Assembly (NCBI GenBank): GCA_016720635.1
Contig: JADKKF010000005.1
Span: 62,001-126,000 of the forward strand
Direction: 5' to 3'
Length of the DNA stretch: 64,000 nt
Source of the DNA: Saprospiraceae bacterium
GTDB lineage: Bacteria > Bacteroidota > Bacteroidia > Chitinophagales > Saprospiraceae
Positions 51,537 through 60,150 of this stretch are shown here, one piece after another; position 1 is the first letter of the stretch, and every line of letters starts with the position of its first letter. Made by a program: the position numbers and the translations under genes. The notes beneath the pieces are model-generated. The model saw only the letters and a program-made list of their open reading frames with translations. It did not search any database and was not told the DNA's origin.

Positions 51537-52742
51537 CTATTTTATTTTACAAGTTAGAATGGCGATATCGTCAGGATATTCGATGTCAAGTGCGAAATCC
51601 TCGATTTCTTTCATAATCTTCTTATTGATAACCGATGCACACTCGTCAAAGTTTTCTAAAATGATATTGATAGCCCTTTGTTCTGGAAAGTATTCACCTT
51701 TATAATTGGATAAATCGGTCAATCCATCTGTATATGTGATGAGCACTGCCTCTTGGGTGCCGATATCAAATACGCCCTCTTCTACAGGAGGTAACTTGTC
51801 AAATACGCCAAGGAGGGTTGTTCCTGTGGATAGGGGCTCTATGGTTTTATCTTTTAGAACTAAAAGAGGAGGGTTGTGCCCAGCATTTACATAGTTTAAT
51901 TTTCTGGTTTTCAGATTGAAAACAGCCACGAAAAAAGAAAGTATCTTTTCTCCAAATGTAAGGTGATACACCGATTCATTGAGCAATTCTACTAGTTCTT
52001 TTAGTGAACTTACCCTTTTGTACATAGATCTGAGGGATGCTTGAAAATTCGACATCATCAACGCAGCAGCCACGCCCTTGCCAGAAATATCAGCTATACA
52101 CATCAGAAACCGATCCTCGTCTAGGATGATAAAATCAAAATAGTCTCCACCAACGGATTGCTGGGGCTTATAAATAGAAGATGCATCGAACTTATTATTG
52201 GTCGGTAGCGATTTTGGAATCAACATTTGTTGAACTTCACTCGCTAGTTCGAGTTCTTTTTTGTATTTCTCTTGATCTAATTGTTGCTTGAATAAGAATT
52301 TATTTTCAATAGCGACCGCTATGATATTTATAAGAGTGATGACAAAATTACTTCTATCCTCCGAAGTGTCTTTTTTTATATCTGAAAACAAGGCATAAGC
52401 GATTGGGTTTTCTTTGTGAAAAACGACCACCATGGATTGAAACCCTTCGACAAGTGAAGGCAAGCTGATGAGCTTTTGTTGTTTTATATCTTGGGTGTCT
52501 TGAGAATCGAATAGTTCTCTTAAAACATCTGTGGATTCATTCACGATACCAAACCACCTATCGGCACGTGGGATATACAAGCAAGCTTTTTCGATACCCA
52601 AAATATTTCTTAAAAATTCAAAATACTTATCAAAAAGTAAATTTGACGCGGAATTATTATTAATTAATTTAGTGACATCCATCAAACAGTTCATTTGATG
52701 GTGCTTTTCTAATAGGTTGGTAGTGATTTCATGTATGGTCAC
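51537..52742 (-). CDS. SpoIIE/PP2C-type serine phosphatase with GAF-like sensor
   Basis: 401 residues. Residues about 15-165 form a GAF-like domain. Residues about 190-395 are the PP2C (RsbU/SpoIIE) domain: SVGGDYFDFIIL and MCIADISGKGVAAALMMSNF carry the metal-binding aspartates, LNYVNAGHNPPLLVL is motif III, and LITYTDGLTD the late motif. It likely dephosphorylates an anti-sigma antagonist; no such gene is adjacent. The neighbours are a CBS protein and an ABC permease. Confidence 0.88.
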   Translation of the reverse strand: MTIHEITTNLLEKHHQMNCLMDVTKLINNNSASNLLFDKYFEFLRNILGIEKACLYIPRADRWFGIVNESTDVLRELFDSQDTQDIKQQKLISLPSLVEGFQSMVVVFHKENPIAYALFSDIKKDTSEDRSNFVITLINIIAVAIENKFLFKQQLDQEKYKKELELASEVQQMLIPKSLPTNNKFDASSIYKPQQSVGGDYFDFIILDEDRFLMCIADISGKGVAAALMMSNFQASLRSMYKRVSSLKELVELLNESVYHLTFGEKILSFFVAVFNLKTRKLNYVNAGHNPPLLVLKDKTIEPLSTGTTLLGVFDKLPPVEEGVFDIGTQEAVLITYTDGLTDLSNYKGEYFPEQRAINIILENFDECASVINKKIMKEIEDFALDIEYPDDIAILTCKIK

Positions 52743-52752
52743 AATAAGTATT

Positions 52753-53820
52753 TTATGCAGACAAACTTTTCTTCAAATATTCGCTCAAAATATTGAACGA
52801 AAGTACCAAACATATTATAAAAAAAGAAGGAATTAGCATCAAATTTAATTTTCCAGCCAAAGCAAATGTGAAATTCTCGTTTAAGATATTCCCTAAAGTA
52901 GGCGTAGGCGGTGCAATTCCCAAACCCAAATATCCCAAACCAGCCTCTATCAGTATGGCCGTAGCAAAATTCGTGGATGAAATAACCCAAACCGTACCTA
53001 GTATATTCGGGATAAGATGATGCCTCCAGATATTCGGCAAGCTCAAGCCCATCACCTTGGTAGCTTGGATATACAAAGTTTCTTTTTGGGACTTGCACAT
53101 TGAACGCACGATTCTCGCCAGATCTACCCAAATGGTCAGCGCTATAGCCAATATGAGCACACCTAATGATTTACCAAAGGCCAAAATAATTGCGAAAATG
53201 AACAGGACTGTGGGCAAACTCCATACAATATTCATGATATAGCTTAGAAAAATATCGACCCATCCGCCAAAATACCCCGCACAAAGGCCAATAGCCATCC
53301 CTATAATGAAAGATAAACTCACAGCAGTAAATCCAATGAAGAGGCTATATCGCATACCTACAAGTATCCTACTCAACAAGGACCGTCCGAATCTATCAGT
53401 TCCGAAAAGAAAAGTTCTAGATTCTATATGATAGTTTCTCGAAGATATATTGGGTACAATCCCCTCAATACTCTTGGCCGATTGCCAATGCACCATTTTT
53501 TCATAAAACAATGTATCGCGTTCGATGCTATATGAAAGTATTGGGATTTCTTGGTTTTGACTTTCTTCTCCTTTGAGAAGTCTAGATACGATAGATTTTG
53601 GCTTAGCTTCATTATTTATAATTTTCAAAAAAGAATATTTTGACATCATCGGTGACAAGGAGATGGGCAAACATTGTCCATCAGCGTTAGGCGTCTTATC
53701 TTTAAGAACAGCATAGCAAAATATGCTCGTAACCACAGAAAAACCCAAGAAAAGCAAAGCAAAATACTCAGCCATTCCCATTTTTCCTCTTTTTATCCAA
53801 CGCGATGTGTCCAATTTCAA
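52753..53820 (-). CDS. Oligopeptide/dipeptide ABC permease (DppC/OppC type)
   Basis: 355 residues. FLFGTDRFGRSLLSRILVGM is the DppC/OppC signature before the transmembrane core; QATKVMGLSLPNIWRHHLIP corresponds to the EAA loop that meets the ATPase. About six membrane helices and a long N-terminal periplasmic insert (residues about 40-120). The DppB-type partner and ATPases are elsewhere. It lies 10 bases before the phosphatase gene, a possible operon. Confidence 0.9.
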   Translation of the reverse strand: MKLDTSRWIKRGKMGMAEYFALLFLGFSVVTSIFCYAVLKDKTPNADGQCLPISLSPMMSKYSFLKIINNEAKPKSIVSRLLKGEESQNQEIPILSYSIERDTLFYEKMVHWQSAKSIEGIVPNISSRNYHIESRTFLFGTDRFGRSLLSRILVGMRYSLFIGFTAVSLSFIIGMAIGLCAGYFGGWVDIFLSYIMNIVWSLPTVLFIFAIILAFGKSLGVLILAIALTIWVDLARIVRSMCKSQKETLYIQATKVMGLSLPNIWRHHLIPNILGTVWVISSTNFATAILIEAGLGYLGLGIAPPTPTLGNILNENFTFALAGKLNLMLIPSFFIICLVLSFNILSEYLKKSLSA

Positions 53821-54321
53821 GTTCGAATTAGGTCTTAATTTTCTTTTTTATTAAAATAATGACTTTTTTTGTCTAAAAAATCCTTCATTTAATGGTAAAA
53901 CTAGGAGAATTCTACCTAATTATGTTAAAATTTCTATCCTAATCTGTCGTATAAGAAAAACACAAATATTTATTTATGACGTAAGTGATTGATAATCAAA
54001 TAGTTAATCCATGATAATTTTTTCAGTATTAAAAATACTATTTTTGTGGTATTTAAATCCCGATTACATATTATAATTTTGCATCATGTATAAAAAATGT
54101 GTAAAAGCATTTCGAATACGAAATTAGAGAACTACAACAATATACCAACTAGGTTAATTAATAGGCTTACCTTAAATAATTTCACTATTTAGGCTTTTTC
54201 GAGTTTGACTTGATTTGTCAATGCTTGAGTATTTGGTTCGATCATTTTCCAGGGGAGTTTTTCCTTTGGCTCTTGATATATTTTTGAAACATTTTTTTTA
54301 TTACTTAAAAACTAAGATCTC
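53821..54321. other. Divergent control region before the large surface protein
   Basis: About 500 AT-rich bases with no gene. Two TAnnTTTG boxes read toward the surface-protein gene: TATTTTTG at 54039 and TAATTTTG at 54074. The hairpin AGTATT-AAA-AATACT (54025-54039) overlaps the first box. The 5' leader would be 230 or more bases long, so post-transcriptional control is possible. Confidence 0.5.
54074..54081 (+). promoter_or_regulatory. -7 box candidate of the surface-protein gene
   Basis: TAATTTTG fits TAnnTTTG, about 240 bases before the ATG; TATTTTTG at 54039-54046 is an alternative. Confidence 0.4.
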
Positions 54322-57300
54322 ATGAAGAAAACTACGATTACAGAGTTCTTCAGATTTGGACAGTCCAAATCTCCCACTTGGATCTCATTATGTTACAGCA
54401 TAATGTTGATTTTGGTGGCAAACTTTACCCAAGTTGCTTCGTTGGAAGCGGCTTCTTGTACTTTAGCTTGTCACAATGCGAATATCTCACTAGGAGATGA
54501 TTGCAATGCTAGGCTAAATGTTAACACTTTTGTTTCTGCTGTTGCGGCACCATGTCCCGCAGGCGGTCCTTTCCAAATCATCATCAAAGATGCGGTAGGA
54601 GGAGCTGTTTTGGCTCAATCTGGTTCTTTGGCCACTAATGCTACTATTTGGCAGTGGACAGGGGCTGGCGCCTATATGGGTAGGACAGTGGTTGTAGAAA
54701 TCCATGATTTGGCGAGCACCAATACTTGTTGGTCTTATGCGCTTATCGAGGATAAGTTACCACCAGTGATTTCTTCATGTGCAGATGCTACAATCAATTG
54801 TTGGGAGCTTCCAACATGGTCGCCTGGTTTTACCGAAGTTTGTTCACTACCAATTACAGTGACAACTGTTGATATCAACTCTAGGCCAGGAGACTGTGCT
54901 ACAGAGCCAGGTATTTTAAGAGTTTATACGAGAGTATTTATAGCAAAAGACGCTAAGGGAAATACTTCTGAGCCTTGTACATTGAAAGTTTTTGTAAGAT
55001 CAATTGATTTGTCTACAATGTTGTTATGTCCCCCAGACTATTCTATAGCTTGTGGACAGTTTCCTGTTGGAACCAATCCAGATCCATCTTTGACGGGTGT
55101 TCCTTCTATCTTGAATGCTGCTGGGAATATTCCATTGTGGACTCCTGGTGCTACGAATGTTGCATGTAATGTCGCTGTTGATTATTCAGACAATATACTT
55201 CAATTGACTTGTGGTCGTGAAAGAAAAATCATGAGAACCTGGAGAATTAATGCTTGGAACTGTGGTGCAGATCAGTTTTTCAATTGCAATCAGTTGATTA
55301 CGATCAAAGATCCATTCCCACCATCGATAGCTTGCTCAGGCAATGTTACGCTTTCTACGGGTGCTTTCAATTGTACAGCTCCATATGTTATACCATTCCC
55401 TACTGTTTCTGACTCTTGTAGTACAGTTTCTGTAGATGTAGTTTATACGGGTGGTGCTAGATCGAATATGCCTCGTGAAGGGCACACAGTTGCATTGCCA
55501 GGAGGAGATAATACCATTACATACAGAGCTTATGACAATTGTGGCAATCAGAGCACTTGTTCTTACGTAGTTACTGTTAATGATTTAACGAAACCAGTAC
55601 CAGTGTGTATCCGTAATACGGTCGTCGCATTGAATGAACATGGATATGGACGTTTGAATGCGGCAGATTTAAACAGCGGAAGCTGGGATAACTGCGCTAT
55701 ACAGAAATTTGCAGTTAGAAAAATGAATCAAGATCCGTGCAATGCTGGAGCACCAGTATTTACACAAACGAATCAACATATTTACAATGAAAATCGTACT
55801 TATCTAGAATTCTGTTGTTCAGAAACATCAACTCCAGTTACGGTTGTTTTGACAGTTTTTGATGCAGCTGGAAATTCTAATGAATGTATGGTAGTAGTTG
55901 ACGTACAAGATAAAATTCCACCAGTAGTACAATGTCCACCAGATTTGACGGTTGATTGTAGATATCCACTTGACAATGTAGGAGGAAAATACAATGAATT
56001 TGGAAAAGTGGTAGGCCCTGGTGCCACCAGAGATAGTATATTTATTTATACCGAAGTTTTTGTTTATAACCCAGCAACAGGCCATAGCGAACCACAGCGA
56101 GTCCGAACTTTTGTAGGATTCGACGGATGGGTAAGTAATGGCTGTGTATTGCGTAGTATTGATGTATCTGTTTCAACCAACTTACAGTGTAGTAGAGGGA
56201 CTATTTTAAGAACGTTTTTTGTGGAGAATGGAAGCGGCGTACGTACATCATGTACTCAAAAAATCGTGGTTACTAGTAGAAATGCATTCTTCGGTTATGA
56301 TGCAGCAGTTATGACTGAGGCAAGTACCACCACCAATTTACCTTATAGAGAATCAAGGGATGAGGATGTTTGGGAAGACGAGTGTAATTTCTATTACGTA
56401 ACTCCTGTTCCACCACCACCATTCCCTAATGTTCCTACGATCCAAGTTAAGTGGAAAGATTGGAAACACGATATTTACTGGCCAGGTGACATCACTTTGA
56501 TCAATCCTTGTACAAGCCTTCCTGCTACTTGTTCTAATCCTACAAGAGGATCTAGACCACAGGATACTTGTGCATTGCCTTTCTGGGCTAAAAAGCCTTA
56601 TATCCCTGGTGATGACAGATGTTCACAAGTACTTTTGGCTTATGACGATGAAGAATTCAGAATGCAGTCTGGCACGGCCAATGGTTGCAAGAAGATTCTT
56701 AGACACTGGAAAGTTGTAGATTGGTGCAGAAGATTCTGTTCTCCTACTCCTCAAGGTCTTTACTATATCGATGGAAGCGCAGGTTATGCTACTTGGAGAT
56801 ATACCCAAGAAATCGTAATCATGAATACTGTTCCACCAGTAGTGGCATGTGAAGACCGTACGGTTGCTGCTAATGATAACTGTGTAAGTGCAGATGTAGT
56901 ACTTACTGGTACTGCTACGGATGATTGCACGGATGCAAGTGAATTGACTTGGTTGTCTTCATTAGATATTTATAATGACGGCACATATGATGTGTTTGGT
57001 AATGGAGCTACTATAACAAGAAATCTACCGGTTGGAAGACACCGTGTATTTTGGAATGTCGAAGATGGTTGTGGTAATAGATCTACCAAAGAGTGCTACG
57101 TGACTGTTGTCGAGACTAAAAAGCCATCTCCAGTATGTCAAGCATTGATCGCTGAATTGATGCCTACAACAGGTACTATTACTTTAAATGCACGTGGATT
57201 CAATTCTCATTCATTTGACAATTGTACTCCTGAGAATAGATTGAGATTTGCTTATTCAAGCAACATCAACGATACGCTTAGAACATTCAATTGTGGTGAT

Positions 57301-58725
57301 TTCTGCTGTTCTGGTGGAAGATGGGTCAACGGTGTTTTAGCTCCAACTTATTTGGCTCTTGATATTTGGGTTTTCGATGAAAATGGAAATGCTGACTTCT
57401 GCAAAACAGGAATCATGATCCAAAACAATATGGGAGCTACTTGTGTCCCTTGCCAAAACAACGCCAATTGTTCTACATTGTTAGGTAGAGCGGTTGTAGG
57501 AGGTTCTATCCAAACTGAAAACAACAGAAGTGTAGAACAAGTTACTGTGAATTTGGAAGGTGGAAATTCTTCTGTTCAGACCAATGTATCGGGTTCTTAC
57601 GAATTCCCAGCTATGAATACTGGAGGTTCTTACAAGGTTATTCCTCAGAAGAATTTGTTGCCAACGAATGGTGTTTCTACACAAGATATCCTTTTGATCC
57701 AAAAGCATATCCTAGGTGCTGAAAGATTGAGTACACCTTACAAAATGATCGCAGCTGACGTCAATAAGTCTGGCGATATAACTTCTGCTGACTTGGTCGA
57801 ATTGAGAAAATTGGTTTTGAGAAAAATCGAAAACTTCACTAGAAATACTTCTTGGAGATTCGTTGACAAAGCTTATCAATTCACTACCAACAACCCAGCA
57901 AGCGAAAATTTCCAAGAAGTGTACAATATCTCTACACTTACTGGAAGCATGAACAACGTTGAGTTCGTAGGTGTCAAGATTGGTGATGTTAATAATACCA
58001 GCCAGCCTTCACAGCTTTACAATACCGAAGAAAGAAGCAACAATACTTACACACTTGGAATCGACGAAAAAGTTATCCAAGCGGGTGAGACCATCGAGAT
58101 CCCTGTTTATACCTTGAATTCTGGTGAGTTGAATGGTATGCAGTTTACCCTTGGTTTGAATCCTGAATTGGTAGCTTTCGAAGGTTATACCAATGGTGCC
58201 ATCACACTTCAAGACGACAACTTTACGTTCTTGAGATTGAATGAAGGTATCCTTGCTACTAGCTGGGATAATAAAGGTGCTGCATCTTTTGTGAAAGGTC
58301 AAGTACTCTTTAGTCTTAAACTAAAAGCGTTGAAAACCAGCCAGGTTAGCGAAGCGATCAACATGAATTCTCAGTTGGTTTCTGCTGAAGCTTATAGTGA
58401 AAACAACACCAAGTTCAATTTGGAATTGCAATTGATGAACAAAGGAAATGCAGTTGCTAGCAAGCTTGAATTATTCCAAAACCAACCAAATCCTTGGGAT
58501 AAATTCACTTCTATCAGCTTCAACCTTCCTGAGGCAGTTAACGCAAGTGTTACGATCTACGACGTGTCTGGCCGAGTATTGAAGACTGTTAAGCAGGATT
58601 TCAACAAAGGATTTAACCAGATCGATATCGATAGCCGTGAGCTTTCTGCCAATGGCGTTTTATACTATGAATTGAAGACCCCTATGGGAACAGCTACGAA
58701 GAAAATGATACTTCTCAATAAGTAG
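54322..58725 (+). CDS. Large T9SS-exported surface protein with HYR-like, dockerin-like and cohesin-like domains
   Basis: 1467 residues. Signal peptide to about 44. Residues 45-1050: cysteine-rich immunoglobulin-like segments with HYR-type strings (PPVVQCPPDLTVDC, TYRAYDNCGNQSTCSYVVTV, RVFWNVEDGCGNRST). Residues about 1054-1110: carboxypeptidase-regulatory-like sandwich. Residues about 1114-1230: dockerin-like (NGVSTQDILLIQKHILG; ADVNKSGDITSADLVELRK with D-x-N-x-S...D loop) ending VKIGDVNNT. Residues about 1240-1375: cohesin-like (AGETIEIPVYTLNSGELNGM, FTLGLNPELVAFEG). Residues about 1377-1467: T9SS sorting domain (LFQNQPNPWDKFTSISF, YYELKTPMGTATKKMILLNK). A matrix or adhesin role is likely. 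A long leader precedes it and a strong terminator follows. Confidence 0.85.
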   Translation: MKKTTITEFFRFGQSKSPTWISLCYSIMLILVANFTQVASLEAASCTLACHNANISLGDDCNARLNVNTFVSAVAAPCPAGGPFQIIIKDAVGGAVLAQSGSLATNATIWQWTGAGAYMGRTVVVEIHDLASTNTCWSYALIEDKLPPVISSCADATINCWELPTWSPGFTEVCSLPITVTTVDINSRPGDCATEPGILRVYTRVFIAKDAKGNTSEPCTLKVFVRSIDLSTMLLCPPDYSIACGQFPVGTNPDPSLTGVPSILNAAGNIPLWTPGATNVACNVAVDYSDNILQLTCGRERKIMRTWRINAWNCGADQFFNCNQLITIKDPFPPSIACSGNVTLSTGAFNCTAPYVIPFPTVSDSCSTVSVDVVYTGGARSNMPREGHTVALPGGDNTITYRAYDNCGNQSTCSYVVTVNDLTKPVPVCIRNTVVALNEHGYGRLNAADLNSGSWDNCAIQKFAVRKMNQDPCNAGAPVFTQTNQHIYNENRTYLEFCCSETSTPVTVVLTVFDAAGNSNECMVVVDVQDKIPPVVQCPPDLTVDCRYPLDNVGGKYNEFGKVVGPGATRDSIFIYTEVFVYNPATGHSEPQRVRTFVGFDGWVSNGCVLRSIDVSVSTNLQCSRGTILRTFFVENGSGVRTSCTQKIVVTSRNAFFGYDAAVMTEASTTTNLPYRESRDEDVWEDECNFYYVTPVPPPPFPNVPTIQVKWKDWKHDIYWPGDITLINPCTSLPATCSNPTRGSRPQDTCALPFWAKKPYIPGDDRCSQVLLAYDDEEFRMQSGTANGCKKILRHWKVVDWCRRFCSPTPQGLYYIDGSAGYATWRYTQEIVIMNTVPPVVACEDRTVAANDNCVSADVVLTGTATDDCTDASELTWLSSLDIYNDGTYDVFGNGATITRNLPVGRHRVFWNVEDGCGNRSTKECYVTVVETKKPSPVCQALIAELMPTTGTITLNARGFNSHSFDNCTPENRLRFAYSSNINDTLRTFNCGDFCCSGGRWVNGVLAPTYLALDIWVFDENGNADFCKTGIMIQNNMGATCVPCQNNANCSTLLGRAVVGGSIQTENNRSVEQVTVNLEGGNSSVQTNVSGSYEFPAMNTGGSYKVIPQKNLLPTNGVSTQDILLIQKHILGAERLSTPYKMIAADVNKSGDITSADLVELRKLVLRKIENFTRNTSWRFVDKAYQFTTNNPASENFQEVYNISTLTGSMNNVEFVGVKIGDVNNTSQPSQLYNTEERSNNTYTLGIDEKVIQAGETIEIPVYTLNSGELNGMQFTLGLNPELVAFEGYTNGAITLQDDNFTFLRLNEGILATSWDNKGAASFVKGQVLFSLKLKALKTSQVSEAINMNSQLVSAEAYSENNTKFNLELQLMNKGNAVASKLELFQNQPNPWDKFTSISFNLPEAVNASVTIYDVSGRVLKTVKQDFNKGFNQIDIDSRELSANGVLYYELKTPMGTATKKMILLNK

Positions 58726-58749
58726 GAAGTAAAATTTAGGTAAGAATAG

Positions 58750-58782
58750 AGCCCTCTCGGTATCCACCGAGGGGGCTTTTTT
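58750..58782 (+). terminator. Terminator of the surface-protein gene
   Basis: AGCCCTCTCGG (58750-58760) pairs with CCGAGGGGGCT (58767-58777), followed by a T run. It meets the 3' end of aroQ. Confidence 0.85.
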
Positions 58783-59212
58783 ATGCAGTAAACGCTAGAA
58801 GAAAAGCAATAGCCTCCTCATATCCTCCCAAGCCTTTTCCGACGACCGAGTGAACACAATTCGCCTTCATGTATGAAACGTGCCGAAACTCCTCCCTAGC
58901 ATAAATGTCTGAAATATGCACCTCTACCACGGGTGCAGAAATAGCCGCAATGGCATCAGCGATAGCTATCGAAGTATGCGTATAGGCCCCAGCATTCACG
59001 ACGATTCCGCCATCTCCATACCCATGCTCCTGAAGATAATCTATCAAGGATCCTTCGTGATTTGATTGAAAATATTGAATATCCAACAACGAGAATTTCG
59101 CCCTTAATTCCACCAAATACTCCTCAAAACTCACCCCTCCATAGATCTCTGGTTGCCTCCTCCCCAACAGATTTAAATTTGGGCCATTCACTATATGAAT
59201 TTTTGAAATCAT
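58781..59212 (-). CDS. aroQ: Type II 3-dehydroquinate dehydratase
   Basis: 143 residues. IHIVNGPNLNLLGRRQPEIY at the N-terminus, FQSNHEGSLIDYLQEHG, VVNAGAYTHTSIAIADA and VEVHISDIYAREEFRH are diagnostic; the catalytic tyrosine is in EIYG and the histidine in EVHISD. It dehydrates 3-dehydroquinate in the shikimate pathway. No other shikimate gene is nearby. Confidence 0.95.
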   Translation of the reverse strand: MISKIHIVNGPNLNLLGRRQPEIYGGVSFEEYLVELRAKFSLLDIQYFQSNHEGSLIDYLQEHGYGDGGIVVNAGAYTHTSIAIADAIAAISAPVVEVHISDIYAREEFRHVSYMKANCVHSVVGKGLGGYEEAIAFLLAFTA

Positions 59213-59227
59213 GCTATTTTTATTTTT

Positions 59228-59364
59228 TGGGCGTCTCCCTCTCTCGTCCTAGAGTCGAGATCGGGTCAGGCTCTCCACCACTTCACTTCGTTTCGGTCTC
59301 TTACGCCAGCAAATCTGGCTCAGAGACTCATCTTCGATGATGGTTTTGATCCTTGACGCGCTAT
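59228..59364 (+). repeat. Dispersed hairpin repeat, copy G
   Basis: Opens TTGGGCGTCTCCCTCTCTCG, then CGAGATCGGGTCAGGCTCT; later GGTCTCT...AGAGACTC. Divergent branch with A, D and F. Confidence 0.65.
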
Positions 59365-59477
59365 GTTTTGATGCAGTAAATGTAAAACTTCAATTTCACT
59401 TTTGTTCTAAGCCAATCTATTTTATTTCCCTAAAACCAAATTAATCCCAATTGTTTAGCATTTATAATTACTAGGAT

Positions 59478-60101
59478 TTATCTCGTTTTGAACACCAAAT
59501 TGATGGCTTCTGTCTTAGAGTGTACGTGTAGTTTTTCATAAATCGCTCGTATATGCGTATTCACAGTATGGATGCTGATAAAATGCTTAGCTGCAATTTC
59601 TTTGTACGCAAATCCATCTTTTAAGTCATGCAAGATTTCCATTTCTTTTTTTGTCAGCATCGCTTCTGCTGCAACATTTTTTCTAAAGGATTCGACGATT
59701 TTCTTGGCGATGGATGCTGTCATAGGAGATCCACCTTCAAAAACTTCGTGGATTCCTCGCACCAAAGCTTCCTTGCCGCTTGACTTCAATAGGTATCCAG
59801 AAGCCCCATTCGCCAATGCTTCGAATATGTAGTGATTCGACTCCAGCACTGTAAACATGATGCACTGACAGTTTGGAAAATGAGATTTAATTTTTTTTAC
59901 AGCTTCTATGCCAGAGACTCCGGGCAGCCCAATATCCAAGATGGCAACATCTGGATTTATTTTGTCAAAATCTGAGAATAAATCTTCAGCCCTCGAGTAA
60001 GCGCCTAAGAATTCAATGGATTCGACGGACTTTAAGTTAGTAGCTGTATATTCTTGTATTTCAGACTCATCTTCTACCAATAATACTTTGATTTTTTCCA
60101 T
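59478..60101 (-). CDS. LuxR/NarL-type response regulator
   Basis: 207 residues from the ATG at 60101 (MEKIKVLLVEDESEIQ); the frame extends upstream to 60146 but those residues are not receiver-like. Receiver domain 1-120: acidic pair in VEDES, phosphorylation aspartate in PDVAILDIGLPGVSG near residue 54, lysine in YLLKSSGK. Helix-turn-helix about 145-205: KEIAAKHFISIHTVNTHIRA. It starts about 50 bases after the sensor kinase stop and is the obvious partner. Confidence 0.93.
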   Translation of the reverse strand: MEKIKVLLVEDESEIQEYTATNLKSVESIEFLGAYSRAEDLFSDFDKINPDVAILDIGLPGVSGIEAVKKIKSHFPNCQCIMFTVLESNHYIFEALANGASGYLLKSSGKEALVRGIHEVFEGGSPMTASIAKKIVESFRKNVAAEAMLTKKEMEILHDLKDGFAYKEIAAKHFISIHTVNTHIRAIYEKLHVHSKTEAINLVFKTR

Positions 60102-60150
60102 ATTATAATTTATTTTATGCCTAGGGTCAAGTGAATTTATTAGCATTTTT

